Shown here: piece by piece, positions 1 through 9,517 of the stretch
Layout: every line of letters starts with the position of its first letter
Position numbering within the stretch: the first letter of the stretch is position 1
Origin: Yokenella regensburgei ATCC 49455
GTDB lineage: Bacteria > Pseudomonadota > Gammaproteobacteria > Enterobacterales > Enterobacteriaceae
Assembly (NCBI RefSeq): GCF_000735455.1
Contig: NZ_JMPS01000023.1
Coordinates: forward strand, 62,001 to 126,000
Direction of reading: 5' to 3'
Length of the DNA stretch: 64,000 bases
The notes under the pieces: generated by a model
Databases searched by the model: none
What the model saw: only the letters and a program-made list of their open reading frames with translations
What the model was told of the DNA's origin: nothing
Made by a program: the position numbers and the translations under genes

Positions 1-201
1 AACACTCACGGCATACTCATTGAGCGCGCCGTGAGCAACGATCTCGTCGAGCGTTGCTCCTTGTTTTCCCTGCTTATCAAGATAGGCCAGCACGCCCGCG
101 TTACGCAGGCTGAGTGCGGTTTGAAAGAGCATAGGGGCAAATGCAATACGCTGAGCTTCGGTGATGGCATCAAGCGCGCTGAGGGAGTCCTTTTCGTACA
201 T
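1..201 (-). CDS. N-terminus of a possible SAM-dependent methyltransferase (partial)
   Basis: The gene runs off the left edge, so only its first 67 codons are present on the minus strand. It opens with MYEKDSLSALDAITEAQRIA, followed by a helical stretch (FQTALSLRNAGVLAYLDKQG) and TLDEIVAHG. This reads like the winged-helix dimerisation domain that precedes the Rossmann fold in some class I methyltransferases. No SAM-binding motif is visible because the rest lies outside the window, so the function is inferred from resemblance only. The next gene, a lipoprotein on the same strand, ends in a hairpin terminator just before this start, so the two are probably separate units. Confidence 0.55.
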   Translation of the reverse strand, partial: MYEKDSLSALDAITEAQRIAFAPMLFQTALSLRNAGVLAYLDKQGKQGATLDEIVAHGALNEYAVSV

Positions 202-222
202 GCGTGGGCGACCTGTCCTGGG

Positions 223-255
223 CAAAAAAGAGTTATCGGGCCAAAACTGGCCCGA
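223..255 (-). terminator. Rho-independent terminator after the small lipoprotein gene
   Basis: An 8-bp perfect stem (TCGGGCCA at 236-243, TGGCCCGA at 248-255) with a 4-nt loop lies 12 bp past the lipoprotein stop codon. Read on the minus strand it is followed by a T-rich stretch ending in six Ts. Confidence 0.7.
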
Positions 256-267
256 CTTTAGCGCGAT

Positions 268-657
268 TTATTGTGCCGCGCCGGAGGCCAGATTGATCTG
301 GATGTCTTTATCGAGGTTACGTACCCAACGGTTGTAGTTTTTGTGAATTTTACCGCCGGAAGCCAGCAGATTGAGGCTGCTGTCGTATTTGATGCTGTAG
401 CCAGTAGCTGAGTAAGTGATGCGAACTTCAGCAACGTGGTCGCGGTTCTGCTGACGCGCTTTAATCACGCCCGGGCCCGCGTCGTTCATGATCCACTGGC
501 GCTGTGCGCCCGCTTTCAGAATGGCATTTTTAACCTGTGCTTCGGTATGACCGGCGCTCACGGTTGATTGCACGTTATCAATTGGTGCAGTACGCGCACA
601 GCCAGCCAGCGCACCCACAACCGCAAAGGCGGCTAACCACTTCATCCACTTTTTCAT
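268..657 (-). CDS. Small lipoprotein of unknown function
   Basis: This is a 129-residue protein with a classic lipoprotein signal: a KK-containing N-terminus, a hydrophobic core (WLAAFAVVGA) and a lipobox LAGC at about residues 15-18. Residue +2 after the cysteine is Ala, which would favour sorting to the outer membrane. The mature part is soluble and ends in a conserved-looking block (NYNRWVRNLDKDIQINL). I chose the ATG at 657 rather than the GTG two codons upstream because GGAG sits at the right distance from it. I do not recognise a named family. It has its own terminator and is not in an operon with the HlyD gene. Confidence 0.75.
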   Translation of the reverse strand: MKKWMKWLAAFAVVGALAGCARTAPIDNVQSTVSAGHTEAQVKNAILKAGAQRQWIMNDAGPGVIKARQQNRDHVAEVRITYSATGYSIKYDSSLNLLASGGKIHKNYNRWVRNLDKDIQINLASGAAQ

Positions 658-877
658 AAACACTCCATTTCACAAGAGAAAGACAAAGACTGCAGATCCC
701 ATCAGGTTGATGCAAATAAAAACACACACAACTTTACACATTGTTGCAGGTACGGCGCAGTTCAATCCGTCGAATTTGAGGACTTTCTGACCGTATTTTC
801 AGAAGGGGGATCTGAGGGGCTATATAAGTAGCCTAATAACGCTTTTTCGGATAGCCGCGTGAATTGGTGGGGCAGGC

Positions 878-908
878 AAAAAAAAAGCCGGTCATGGCAG
901 ACCGGCTT
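878..908 (-). terminator. Rho-independent terminator of the DUF3302-HlyD operon
   Basis: A 9-bp perfect stem (AAGCCGGTC at 885-893 with GACCGGCTT at 900-908) is followed on the minus strand by a run of eight or more Ts. It starts 8 bp beyond the HlyD-family stop codon. Confidence 0.9.
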
Positions 909-915
909 CAGAGGA

Positions 916-2058
916 TTAGTGATCGAGGTACAGATAGCTTTCCCAGCTCTTCATGCGGATCAATATTTTTCGGATGATCGACACGTGTTTAAAGTGGTCA
1001 GAATAGATGGCGATGTGCACCTCTGTACCCTGCGGCAGCTTGTAGTTTTTCAGGCGTTCGTCGGTGGCGTTCACTTTGACCATCACTCGCCCTTGCTGGC
1101 TCAGCGTGTTGGTAGTTAACAGCGTGCCCTGGCCCTGGAACTGGCTTTCACCAATGGCAGGCAGCACTTCGACCACCTCACCGCTGAAGACCGTACCCGG
1201 AATTCCCGGGAACAGCAGTTCGGCTTTGTAACCTTCGCTCAGACGCTGCATTGAGTTCTGGCGGAAGGCCGCAACGAAGGTCAGCTCGGTGTTATCGTCG
1301 GTCGGTACAAACGTCATCAGCGGCAGCAGACCGAGCGCCGTTGACATTGTACCAGGACGCAGACCAACCATGCTGACGTAGCCCGCAGAGGGGGCACGAA
1401 TGACGGTATTTTCCAGATCAAATTCGGCTTTGCGCAACTGAGCCAACAGTGATGCGACTTTGGTGTTCTGCCCATTCACAACGGAATCGAGGCTGTTTTG
1501 CGCATAGGCGACGTTCGCCCGGGCGGCAACGACGGTAGCTTCCGCAGCTTTATAGGTCTGACGGCGGGTATCGACCATTTGATCGGAGAACGCGCCTTTT
1601 GCGTGCCCTTCGTTATAACGGGCATATTCACGCTGGGCCTGATCGCGCTCGGCGATGGCTTTATTGAGCTGGGCTTTGGCTTCACTCAGGCCGGAATCAA
1701 GCGACAACGCATCCTGGCTGGCGGCTTTGACCTGCGCACGCAGATCGTCAACGCGCGCCTGGAACGGCGTCGGGTCGAGGGTAAACAGCACGTCGCCTTT
1801 TTTCAGCATCACGTTGGCTTTGACCGGCACTTCCATCACCCGACCGCGAACCTGAGACACAATCGGAATGGTACGGTAGGCTTGTTTACCAATATCGCTG
1901 TACGGGAAGTTGTAGTTCATCAGCAGGATTAATGACCCCACCAATACGACACCGCCGAGTACCGCAGTTGGCACCGTCCATTTATTTAATGGAATTTTGA
2001 AAATTTTAAATGCAGCAATGCACAGAGCGGCATAGGTCAGCAGTAATAAAGCATCCAT
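916..2058 (-). CDS. HlyD-family membrane fusion protein (YibH/YiaV-like)
   Basis: This is a 380-residue periplasmic adaptor anchored by an N-terminal transmembrane stretch (about 26-46, VLGGVVLVGSLILLMNY). The HlyD plan follows: a first lipoyl half (VRGRVMEVPV, about 70-80), a long Ala/Gln-rich coiled coil (about 105-215), the second lipoyl half (RAPSAGYVSMVGLRPG, about 220-236) and a beta-barrel domain. The length and the C-terminal LYLDH match what I recall of E. coli YibH and YiaV. Its start overlaps the stop of the upstream DUF3302 gene by one base (TAATG), implying translational coupling, as in E. coli yiaWV and yibIH. No inner-membrane pump or TolC-like partner is adjacent, so the substrate is unknown. 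Confidence 0.88.
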   Translation of the reverse strand: MDALLLLTYAALCIAAFKIFKIPLNKWTVPTAVLGGVVLVGSLILLMNYNFPYSDIGKQAYRTIPIVSQVRGRVMEVPVKANVMLKKGDVLFTLDPTPFQARVDDLRAQVKAASQDALSLDSGLSEAKAQLNKAIAERDQAQREYARYNEGHAKGAFSDQMVDTRRQTYKAAEATVVAARANVAYAQNSLDSVVNGQNTKVASLLAQLRKAEFDLENTVIRAPSAGYVSMVGLRPGTMSTALGLLPLMTFVPTDDNTELTFVAAFRQNSMQRLSEGYKAELLFPGIPGTVFSGEVVEVLPAIGESQFQGQGTLLTTNTLSQQGRVMVKVNATDERLKNYKLPQGTEVHIAIYSDHFKHVSIIRKILIRMKSWESYLYLDH

Positions 2059-2426
2059 TACTTATTACCCTCAGCGGTAGTTTTTTTATCCAGCTTCTCT
2101 TTTAATTGTCCGAGTTCTTGAGTCAGTACCAGAACCTGATTATGCAGAACCACCATCTGCTGACTAATATCCCGGTGCTCATCGGTCAGATGTTTTAGTC
2201 CCCAACCGCGATCTTCACGCCAGAGGGTGGCCCAGATCCACAGGAAAGGCCACAAGGCGTGCAGGGTGAAGAGGCTAACCCAGCCCGCGTAATGAATAGC
2301 ATCCTGATGGGGGTGGTTGCGTTTTTTTGACAGCTCATACGGAATATCGTGGATAGCGATGATACCGTAAAACAGGATCAGGCTTACCGCCACCAGGACG
2401 GCTAAAGCCACATAGTCCAGAACCAT
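2058..2426 (-). CDS. DUF3302 inner-membrane protein (YiaW/YibI-like)
   Basis: This is a 122-residue membrane protein with two hydrophobic segments: residues about 4-26 (DYVALAVLVAVSLILFYGII) and about 47-68 (WVSLFTLHALWPFLWIWATLW). A charged heptad-rich C-terminal tail follows (about 85-117) and should form a coiled coil. Small DUF3302 proteins are regularly encoded directly before a HlyD-type adaptor. Here the stop codon overlaps the start of that gene, so the two are probably made in a fixed ratio and may form a complex. The biochemical role is unknown. The AT-rich region upstream presumably carries the promoter. Confidence 0.85.
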   Translation of the reverse strand: MVLDYVALAVLVAVSLILFYGIIAIHDIPYELSKKRNHPHQDAIHYAGWVSLFTLHALWPFLWIWATLWREDRGWGLKHLTDEHRDISQQMVVLHNQVLVLTQELGQLKEKLDKKTTAEGNK

Positions 2427-2918
2427 ATTGACTCCAGGGGATAAAAGTAAAAAGGCTCTACCCGAAGGTGAGCCAGAACAATGGGGGCTATTCTAATTAG
2501 GTTTTAAAAAACAGGTGAGAAGGATAGTGTAAAATTTAAATTTGTATATTTACGATAAGTTTAAAATTAAATATTAAAGCGATTGAAATAATCTCTCGTG
2601 CTTTTTCATGAGTTGTGTAATTAATGTTCATACCTTCGGTTGAAGGTTATTTCCCAGAATAAGTTAAGGCTTAAATAAAGTACTGCCTGGGAGATACTGC
2701 AATGGCCTGGCGACCCTTCCTCTATATTATCATCACCCAACATCCCCGGCTCAGCCCACGGCGCGCCCGCCTGCACCTGGTGGCTTAGCGGTTTTTTCAC
2801 TATCGATTACTGGTTTTTTTCTAAAAACGATTTGGAATGAACCAGACGTTTTTATTCCTTTATCAACTCCGCGATGACGGAAATACTGCCTCTCATAACA
2901 AAATGAGGGGCAGTCAAT
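2427..2918. promoter_or_regulatory. Divergent intergenic region between the HlyD pair and tauA
   Basis: About 490 bp contain no convincing gene. The left half (2500-2660) is strongly AT-rich and should hold the promoter of the DUF3302-HlyD operon. The right half should hold the tau promoter. In E. coli that promoter is activated by Cbl and CysB during sulfate starvation, but I cannot place those sites from sequence alone. The short reading frame on the minus strand here has no family resemblance and poor composition. Confidence 0.5.
2889..2910 (+). promoter_or_regulatory. Hairpin covering the tauA ribosome binding site
   Basis: CCTCTCAT (2889-2896) can pair with ATGAGGGG (2903-2910) across a 6-nt loop. 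This gives an 8-bp stem with one G-U pair. The 3' arm contains the purine-rich Shine-Dalgarno sequence GAGGGG, 8 nt before the tauA ATG. If it folds in the transcript, it would limit initiation. No regulator is known for such a structure, so this is an observation only. Confidence 0.35.
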
Positions 2919-3881
2919 ATGGCAAAGACATCGCGTATTACATGGCTTGCGGCGCTGGCGCTGCTGGCATTTCAGGCTCAGGCCGTTAACGTGACCGTGG
3001 CATATCAAACGTCAGCTGAACCGGCGAAAGTCGCTCAGGCAGAGAACACCTTTGCGAAAGAGAGCGGGGCGACCGTCGACTGGCGCAAATTCGACAGCGG
3101 TGCGAGCGTAGTGCGCGCACTTGCCTCGGGCGATGTGCAGATTGGCAATATCGGATCCAGTCCGCTGGCGGTGGCCGCCAGCCAACAGGTACCCATTGAG
3201 GTTTTCCTGCTGGCCTCGCAGCTCGGCAACTCTGAAGCGCTGGTGGTGAAAAAGGGGATTACCAAGCCAGAAGACCTGATTGGAAAACGCATTGCCGTAC
3301 CGTTTATTTCAACCACGCACTACAGCCTGCTTTCGGCACTCAAGCACTGGGGCATCAAGCCCGGCCAGGTGCAGATCCTCAATTTACAACCACCGGCGAT
3401 TATTGCGGCCTGGCAACGGGGAGACATTGACGGTGCCTACGTCTGGGCGCCCGCGGTGAACGCGCTGGAGAAAGACGGCACGGTGCTGACCGATTCCTCG
3501 ACCGTGGCAAGCTGGGGAGCGCCAACGCTCGACGTCTGGGTGGTACGTAAAGACTTTGCGCAAAAATATCCTGAAGTTGTGAAAGCATTTGCCAACAGCG
3601 CGATTGCGGCACAGCGCCCCTATATCGACAACCCGGAAGCCTGGCTCGGGCAGCCGCAGAATATACAGAGTCTGGCGCGCCTGAGCGGGGTACCGGAGGC
3701 CGACGTGCCGGGGCTGGTGAAAGGTAACACCTATCTCACCCGTGAACAGCAGGTGCAACAGCTCTCCGGACCGGTGAATAAAGCCATCGTCGACACCGCT
3801 GAGTTCCTGAAAGCGCAGGGCAAAGTTCCGGCTGTGGCCAGCGATTACAGCCAGTATGTGACCGACCGCTTTGTGAAATAA
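2919..3881 (+). CDS. tauA: Taurine ABC transporter, periplasmic binding protein TauA
   Basis: This 320-residue protein has the same length as E. coli TauA and is near-identical over long blocks ([40 protein letters not shown]). Residues 1-22 form a Sec signal peptide ending AFQAQA. It belongs to the SsuA/NMT1 type of solute-binding proteins and delivers taurine and related alkanesulfonates to TauBC. It is the first gene of tauABCD, which in E. coli is switched on by Cbl/CysB when sulfate or cysteine is scarce. tauB follows after a few bases. Confidence 0.97.
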   Translation: MAKTSRITWLAALALLAFQAQAVNVTVAYQTSAEPAKVAQAENTFAKESGATVDWRKFDSGASVVRALASGDVQIGNIGSSPLAVAASQQVPIEVFLLASQLGNSEALVVKKGITKPEDLIGKRIAVPFISTTHYSLLSALKHWGIKPGQVQILNLQPPAIIAAWQRGDIDGAYVWAPAVNALEKDGTVLTDSSTVASWGAPTLDVWVVRKDFAQKYPEVVKAFANSAIAAQRPYIDNPEAWLGQPQNIQSLARLSGVPEADVPGLVKGNTYLTREQQVQQLSGPVNKAIVDTAEFLKAQGKVPAVASDYSQYVTDRFVK

Positions 3882-3891
3882 GGAGGGCATG

Positions 3892-4659
3892 ATGCTGCAG
3901 GTTTCTCATTTATCGGCGCGCTACGGCGGTAAAACGGTGCTCGAGGACATTAACCTCAGCGTTGAGCGCGGCGAGCTGCTGGTTGTGCTCGGCCCTTCTG
4001 GCAGCGGTAAGACAACGTTGCTAAACCTGATTGCCGGGTTTCAGCCGTACGACTCGGGCAACATTCTGCTGAACGGGCAGAAGGTTAACGGGCCTGCGGC
4101 TGAACGTGGCGTGGTGTTCCAGAATGAAGGTCTGCTGCCGTGGCGCAACGTGCAGGACAACGTGGCGTTTGGTCTGCAGCTGGCGGGCGTGGGTCGTGAA
4201 GAACGCCGGGCCGTTGCGCAGCAGCTGCTGAAAAAAGTCGGGCTGGAAGGGGCTGAAAAGCGCTTTATCTGGCAGCTTTCCGGCGGCCAACGTCAGCGGG
4301 TCGGGATTGCGCGGGCGCTGGCGGCGGATCCACAGCTTTTGTTGCTCGACGAGCCCTTCGGCGCGCTGGATGCTTTTACCCGCGAGCAGATGCAAACCCT
4401 GCTGCTGCGCCTGTGGCACGATACCGGCAAACAGGTACTGCTGATCACTCACGATATCGAAGAAGCGGTGTTTATGGCGACCGACCTTGTTCTGCTTTCT
4501 CCGGGCCCTGGCCGGGTGGTGGAACGGCTGTCGCTGAATTTTGCCCACCGTTTTATCGCCGGGGAATCCTGCCGCAGCATCAAGTCTGACCCGCAGTTTA
4601 TCGCAAAGCGGGAATACATCTTAAGCCGGGTCTTTGACGAGCGGGAGGCCTTCTCATGA
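3892..4659 (+). CDS. tauB: Taurine ABC transporter ATP-binding protein TauB
   Basis: This 255-residue ABC ATPase energises taurine uptake with TauC. Visible motifs are Walker A (GPSGSGKTT, about residues 34-42), the Q-loop region ([11 protein letters not shown]), the signature (LSGGQRQR), Walker B (LLLLDEP) and the switch His in [10 protein letters not shown]. The Q-loop and signature regions match E. coli TauB closely. Two ATGs are adjacent. I chose the second, at 3892, because AGGAGG then sits 5 nt upstream and the length equals the E. coli protein. The 3' end overlaps tauC by 4 bp (ATGA). Confidence 0.96.
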   Translation: MLQVSHLSARYGGKTVLEDINLSVERGELLVVLGPSGSGKTTLLNLIAGFQPYDSGNILLNGQKVNGPAAERGVVFQNEGLLPWRNVQDNVAFGLQLAGVGREERRAVAQQLLKKVGLEGAEKRFIWQLSGGQRQRVGIARALAADPQLLLLDEPFGALDAFTREQMQTLLLRLWHDTGKQVLLITHDIEEAVFMATDLVLLSPGPGRVVERLSLNFAHRFIAGESCRSIKSDPQFIAKREYILSRVFDEREAFS

Positions 4660-5483
4660 GCATCGTCATTAATGATAAACCGGCTCGTCGCCGTGCCGCC
4701 TGGCGCTGGCCGTTCTCACGTCAGCTGACCCTGAGCGCGGCAACGCTGCTGGTGGTGCTCGCGGTGTGGTGGGCAGTCGCGGCGTTACAGCTGATTAGCC
4801 CGTTGTTCCTGCCGCCGCCGGGACAGGTACTGCACAAGCTGGTGACCATCGCTGGCGCACAGGGGTTTATGGATGCAACCCTCTGGCAGCATCTGGCTGC
4901 CAGCCTGACGCGGATCCTTATCGCCCTGCTGGCTGCCACGATTATCGGTATCCCGGTAGGGATTGCGATGGGCCTGAGCCCAACGCTGCGCGGGATCCTC
5001 GATCCGCTGATTGAACTGTATCGCCCGGTGCCGCCGCTCGCCTATTTACCGCTGATGGTTATCTGGTTTGGTATCGGTGAAACCTCGAAGATCCTACTGA
5101 TTTACCTCGCGATATTCGCACCGGTGGCCATGTCGGCGCTGGCCGGGGTGAAGAGTACTCAGCAGGTGCGGGTGAGGGCGGCGCAGTCGCTGGGAGCCAG
5201 CAGGCTGCAGGTGCTGTGGTTCGTGATTTTGCCCGGCGCGTTACCGGAGATGTTAACCGGGCTGCGTATTGGCCTTGGCGTCGGCTGGTCAACGCTTGTC
5301 GCCGCGGAGCTTATCGCCGCCACCCGGGGTTTAGGTTTTATGGTGCAGTCGGCCGGTGAATTTCTGGCGACCGATGTGGTACTGGCCGGGATCGCGGTGA
5401 TCGCGGCGATCGCCTTCGTTTTAGAACTGGGACTGCGCGCGTTGCAACGCCGCCTGACGCCCTGGCATGGAGAAACACAATGA
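4656..5483 (+). CDS. tauC: Taurine ABC transporter permease TauC
   Basis: This is a 275-residue inner-membrane permease of the binding-protein-dependent type, with about six hydrophobic segments. The EAA-type coupling loop ([23 protein letters not shown] region, about residues 172-194) contacts TauB. It overlaps tauB at its start and tauD at its end by 4 bp each (ATGA), the usual arrangement in this operon. A short positively charged N-terminus ([11 protein letters not shown]) keeps the first helix inside-out. Confidence 0.96.
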   Translation: MSIVINDKPARRRAAWRWPFSRQLTLSAATLLVVLAVWWAVAALQLISPLFLPPPGQVLHKLVTIAGAQGFMDATLWQHLAASLTRILIALLAATIIGIPVGIAMGLSPTLRGILDPLIELYRPVPPLAYLPLMVIWFGIGETSKILLIYLAIFAPVAMSALAGVKSTQQVRVRAAQSLGASRLQVLWFVILPGALPEMLTGLRIGLGVGWSTLVAAELIAATRGLGFMVQSAGEFLATDVVLAGIAVIAAIAFVLELGLRALQRRLTPWHGETQ

Positions 5484-6328
5484 GTGAACGTCTGACGATA
5501 ATTCCCCTTGGCCCGTATATTGGCGCGCAGGTTTCAGGCCTGAATCTCAGCCGTCCGCTGAGCGATAACCAGTTCGAGCAGCTCTATCATGCGCTGCTGC
5601 GCCATCAGGTGATTTTCCTGCGCGAACAGCCGGTTACCCCCCTGCAGCAGCGGGCTCTGGCGCAGCGCTTTGGCGACCTGCATATTCATCCGGTGTATCC
5701 GCATGCCGACGGGGTGGAGGAGATAATCCTGCTCGATACCCATCACGACAATCCACCGGATAACGACAACTGGCACACCGATGTGACCTTTATTGACACG
5801 CCGCCTGCTGGCGCCATTCTGGCGGCGAAGGAACTGCCCTCCACCGGTGGCGATACGCTGTGGACCAGCGGAATTGCCGCTTTTGAAGCGCTTTCACCGC
5901 CGCTACAGACGCTGTTGAGCGGATTGCAGGCGGAGCATGATTTCAGAAAGTCGTTCCCGGAATATAAGCACCTTAGAAGCGAAGGCGAGCATCAGCGCTG
6001 GCGTGAAGCGGTGGCTAAGCATCCGCCGCTGCTGCACCCGGTGGTGCGTACCCATCCGGTCAGCGGCAAGCAGGCGCTGTTCGTCAACGAAGGTTTTACG
6101 ACCCGCATTGGCGGACTGACGGCAAAAGAGAGCGATGCGCTGCTGAACTTTCTCTTCGCCCACGTCACCAAACCGGAGTTTCAGGTGCGCTGGCGCTGGC
6201 AGCCGAACGACCTGGCCATCTGGGATAATCGGGTGACGCAGCATTACGCCAACGCCGATTATCTGCCGCAGCGGCGCATTATGCACCGGGCGACCATTCT
6301 GGGGGATAAGCCGTTTTATCGGGGTTAG
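5480..6328 (+). CDS. tauD: Taurine dioxygenase TauD
   Basis: This is a 282-residue Fe(II)/2-oxoglutarate-dependent dioxygenase. It hydroxylates taurine so that it breaks down to aminoacetaldehyde and sulfite, releasing sulfur for assimilation in the cytoplasm. The iron facial triad is intact: H99 and D101 in NWHTDVTF and H255 in TQHYAN, at the same positions as in E. coli. The 2-oxoglutarate-binding Arg lies in the RRIMHRATI block near the C-terminus. It is the last gene of the tau operon, and its stop codon overlaps the stop of the convergent OlsF-like gene by 3 bp. Confidence 0.97.
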   Translation: MSERLTIIPLGPYIGAQVSGLNLSRPLSDNQFEQLYHALLRHQVIFLREQPVTPLQQRALAQRFGDLHIHPVYPHADGVEEIILLDTHHDNPPDNDNWHTDVTFIDTPPAGAILAAKELPSTGGDTLWTSGIAAFEALSPPLQTLLSGLQAEHDFRKSFPEYKHLRSEGEHQRWREAVAKHPPLLHPVVRTHPVSGKQALFVNEGFTTRIGGLTAKESDALLNFLFAHVTKPEFQVRWRWQPNDLAIWDNRVTQHYANADYLPQRRIMHRATILGDKPFYRG

Positions 6329-8025
6329 AGATGGGCGCCGATATAACGCTGGTAGCGGTTGGCCTTAAGTCGGGTGAGGTCAACCATGACCAGGCCATCC
6401 ACGCAGTCATTGAAATCCGGGTCGCTGCCAAAATCCATAAACTGTACGCCGCCTGGCTCGCAAAGCTCTGAATACTGCTTGTACAGCGGCGGAATACCGC
6501 AGCCAAGGTTGCCGAGCAGGGATTTAAGCCGGGTCAGATCTTCGTTGTAATCCTCACCGGTAAACTGCCCCAGCGCCTCGGTCAGATTGGTGGGGTAGGG
6601 ACGGCGTGAGACCGCAAGCTGGCAGGTCGCCGGGAACCACTGACGGTAAAACGCTACCAGCAGATCGCGCGCTGCGGGCGGCATACCGCCTGAAATTGAG
6701 ACCGGGCCAAACAGATAGCGATACTGCGGATAGCGCGCCAGATAAGCGCCGATGCCGAACCACAGATAATCCAGACCGCGGCGGCCCCAGTAGCGCGGCT
6801 GAATAAAGCTGCGCCCAAGCTCGATCCCCTCCTGCAAAATGCCGTCCATCGAGGCGTCGTAGTGGAACAGGCTGTGGCTGTAGAGATCTTCTACGCGTTG
6901 TTTTTGTTGCAGCATGGCACCTGGCATAAAGCGGTAAGCGCCGACAATCTCGAGATCGTCATCATCCCAGAGGATCAGGTGCAGGTAGCTGTCGTCGTAG
7001 CTGTCGACATCGCGACGCTTGCCGCTGCCTTCGCCCACGGCGCGAAACGCAATCTCGCGCAGTCGTCCCAGTTCGCGCAGCAGCGGTGCTTCTTCCTGGC
7101 CGTTTCGCTGCCACAGGTAGATCCGTTTACCGTCGGCGGTACTGCCCAGGCATTCCGCCTGCGCCAGTTCGCGGCGCAGTACGGTGCGGTCTTCCGGGCG
7201 GGCGATGGCGCTTTCGGTTTTGAATTTCCCTGCAAGACCTTTACCCAGCAGCGCGACGTGCTGGCGGCATTTTTTGGCGAGCTCGCGCGATGGCGTTTGC
7301 GTGTTGTACCAGCTTTCCCAGGGAATACGCTGGCCCACGGTCACCGGCAGGCTCGAGTTGCGGCGGCGGAACATCTGCTGCACCAGTAACAATAACGGCA
7401 GCGTTGAAGAAATCAGCGTGCTGGCATAGAACAGGGCGCTGTTGCGGGCGTGAATAAACACCGGCAACAGCGGGGTGCGGTATTTTGCCGCAAGCTTGAT
7501 AAAACCGGAGTGCCAGTAGCTGTCGCTGATACCCCGACGCGTCAGGCGTGAGACTTCACCTGCCGGGAAGAAAATCAGCACGCCGCCCTGCTGGAGCTGC
7601 TGTTCCATCAACGTAAAGGCGCTCTTGCGCGTGCGGCCGTTGATGTTATCGACCGGAATAAACAGTGAGCTTAGCGGCTCAAGGTGGCTCAGCATTCGGT
7701 TGGTGACGACTTTCACATCGCGGCGCACGCGGGAGACGGCATACAGCAGCGCCAGCCCGTCGAGGGTACCGGTAGGGTGGTTAGCGATGATGACCAGAGG
7801 GCCGCTTTCGGGGATGTTTTCCAGGGATTTTGGCGGGATTTCACAGCGTATTTGCAGATGTTCGAGGACTTGTTCCACCATATCCAGCCCTTTGAGGTGC
7901 CGGTGGCGGTCGGCAAACTGCTGAAACTCTTCCTCGTGAAGCAGTTTTCGCAGCAGGCTTTTTTGCCAGGGGGCCGGTTTTGCCTGCGGCCAGAGATCTT
8001 CAAGTACGTTGTCGAGACTAAACAT
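6325..8025 (-). CDS. olsF: Two-domain acyltransferase, probable ornithine-lipid synthase (OlsF type)
   Basis: This 566-residue protein joins two acyltransferase domains. The N-terminal half (about 60-260) is PlsC-like: the catalytic NHPTGTLDG puts His83 and Asp89 in place, and FPAGEVSR (153-160) is the substrate-binding motif. The C-terminal half (about 285-540) resembles the GNAT-like OlsB/hemolysin family, with ELGRSFI in the middle. This order matches OlsF of Serratia proteamaculans, where the C-terminal domain N-acylates ornithine with a 3-hydroxyacyl group and the N-terminal domain adds the second chain. The product would be a phosphorus-free membrane lipid. GGAGGA precedes the start. 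The gene is monocistronic and tail-to-tail with tauD. Assignment rests on domain order and motifs, and substrate is not proven by sequence. Confidence 0.75.
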   Translation of the reverse strand: MFSLDNVLEDLWPQAKPAPWQKSLLRKLLHEEEFQQFADRHRHLKGLDMVEQVLEHLQIRCEIPPKSLENIPESGPLVIIANHPTGTLDGLALLYAVSRVRRDVKVVTNRMLSHLEPLSSLFIPVDNINGRTRKSAFTLMEQQLQQGGVLIFFPAGEVSRLTRRGISDSYWHSGFIKLAAKYRTPLLPVFIHARNSALFYASTLISSTLPLLLLVQQMFRRRNSSLPVTVGQRIPWESWYNTQTPSRELAKKCRQHVALLGKGLAGKFKTESAIARPEDRTVLRRELAQAECLGSTADGKRIYLWQRNGQEEAPLLRELGRLREIAFRAVGEGSGKRRDVDSYDDSYLHLILWDDDDLEIVGAYRFMPGAMLQQKQRVEDLYSHSLFHYDASMDGILQEGIELGRSFIQPRYWGRRGLDYLWFGIGAYLARYPQYRYLFGPVSISGGMPPAARDLLVAFYRQWFPATCQLAVSRRPYPTNLTEALGQFTGEDYNEDLTRLKSLLGNLGCGIPPLYKQYSELCEPGGVQFMDFGSDPDFNDCVDGLVMVDLTRLKANRYQRYIGAHL

Positions 8026-8108
8026 GGCGGTTCCTCCTCCCGGTCCTGAGCAGACAGTAGAAGGCCAGCGTGACGTTTTTGTGGCAAGGGGATGAAGATT
8101 CGGGGTCA

Positions 8109-8132
8109 GGCCCGGCGGTGTGTCACCGGGCC
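8109..8132 (-). terminator. Possible hairpin after hemB
   Basis: GGCCCGG (8109-8115) pairs with CCGGGCC (8126-8132) just past the hemB stop codon. No T-run follows on the minus strand, so termination here would be weak or factor-dependent. Confidence 0.35.
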
Positions 8133-8138
8133 GGAGGA

Positions 8139-9113
8139 TTAACGCAGGATTTTCTTCAAAGCCAGATCGAGGGCGAAATAGCTGAAGATGAGGTCGGCAC
8201 CGGCGCGCTTAATGGCCCCCAGGCTTTCCAGCACGACTTTCTCCTCATCAATGGCGCCTGCCATAGCGGCAAACTTGATCATCGCGTATTCGCCGCTGAC
8301 CTGATAAGCGCCAATCGGCAGCTCGGTGCGCTCGCGGATATCACGCAGGATATCGAGATACGCGCCCGCGGGTTTCACCATCAGGCAATCCGCCCCCTGA
8401 GCTTCGTCGAGCAGGGATTCGCGAATTGCTTCGCGGCGGTTCAACGGGTTCATCTGATAGGTTTTACGATCGCCTTTCAGCGCAGTACCCGCCGCTTCAC
8501 GGAACGGGCCGTAGAAAGAGGAAGCAAATTTCGTCGAGTAGGACATGATGGCGGTATCGGTGAAACCGGCGGCATCCAGCGCCTCGCGAATGGCCTGCAC
8601 CTGACCGTCCATCGCAGCAGAAGGCGCGATGAAATCGGCACCGGCGGCGGCGGCAACGACCGCCTGCTTGCCGAGGTTGGCGAGAGTCTGGTCGTTATCC
8701 ACTCCGTGATCGCACAGTACGCCACAGTGACCGTGGGAGGTGTACTCGCAGAAGCAGGTATCGGACATGACGATCATTTCCGGCACGGTTTGCTTGGCGA
8801 TACGCGACATCCGCGCCACCAGGCCATCTTCTTTCCAGGCATCGCTGCCGGTTGCATCGGTGTGGTGAGAGATACCGAAGGTCATGATCGAGCGGATCCC
8901 GGCATTGGCAATACGCTCAATTTCACGCGCCAGATGCTTCTCCGGAATGCGCATCACGCCCGGCATAGCCTCAATGGGCTTGTAGTCGTCAATTTCTTCT
9001 TCAACAAAGATCGGCAACACCAGATCGTTTAAGGTCAGTGTTGTCTCTTCAAACATAGCGCGCAGCGCAGCAGATTTGCGCAGGCGACGAGGGCGATTAA
9101 TTAGCACAGTCAT
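8139..9113 (-). CDS. hemB: Delta-aminolevulinic acid dehydratase (porphobilinogen synthase)
   Basis: This 324-residue protein has the E. coli HemB length. It condenses two 5-aminolevulinate molecules to porphobilinogen, the second committed step of heme and siroheme synthesis, in the cytoplasm. The zinc-binding cysteine cluster ([15 protein letters not shown]) and both Schiff-base lysine contexts ([11 protein letters not shown] and LMVKPAGAY) are present. It is a single-gene unit, divergent from the autotransporter gene across a long AT-rich spacer. Confidence 0.97.
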   Translation of the reverse strand: MTVLINRPRRLRKSAALRAMFEETTLTLNDLVLPIFVEEEIDDYKPIEAMPGVMRIPEKHLAREIERIANAGIRSIMTFGISHHTDATGSDAWKEDGLVARMSRIAKQTVPEMIVMSDTCFCEYTSHGHCGVLCDHGVDNDQTLANLGKQAVVAAAAGADFIAPSAAMDGQVQAIREALDAAGFTDTAIMSYSTKFASSFYGPFREAAGTALKGDRKTYQMNPLNRREAIRESLLDEAQGADCLMVKPAGAYLDILRDIRERTELPIGAYQVSGEYAMIKFAAMAGAIDEEKVVLESLGAIKRAGADLIFSYFALDLALKKILR

Positions 9114-9517
9114 GGTTTGCCTGATGTTTGTGGAACATTGACGCTAGTCTACTCCATTTGTGCGACGAATGTTTATCAAAGTGGGGCGTTTTCTGAACGT
9201 GGGTGACGGCCGAAACATCGCGTGAATTATTATTTATAAGGATGAGGTTTTATTATTCATTACATTGTTGAATGTATTTTATATTGTATTGGAACTACGT
9301 GGTTATATATTTGGTAGTGATATTTTCATTTTAATTTGTTGAATTTTAAATTGAATGAGGCGCTGGCTGATTATGTTCTTTTTTCAGTATTCGTCCGGAT
9401 TCAAACTTATGCTAAAGATTTATTGAACTGTTTTGTAACCGGAACGCATAATTCCCTCCGCAATAAAATATTAATTGATGGACCAACTTATAATAAGTCC
9501 CTGAGGAGGGATGACTA
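9114..9517. promoter_or_regulatory. AT-rich divergent promoter region, hemB / autotransporter
   Basis: The 400 bp between the hemB and autotransporter starts are much more AT-rich than the flanks, especially 9220-9480. That fits a silenced or H-NS-bound promoter for the surface protein. I see no gene here. A 60-codon frame at 9336-9518 runs into the autotransporter start but has no good ribosome binding site. GAGGAGGG at 9502-9509 serves the autotransporter start. Confidence 0.5.

Noticed and set aside
2751-3008. An 85-codon minus-strand frame over the tauA start
   Set aside because: It overlaps the tauA signal peptide region on the other strand and has no resemblance to any family.
8070-9032. 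A 320-codon plus-strand frame opposite hemB
   Set aside because: hemB is certain, and the antisense product shows only shadow-frame composition.
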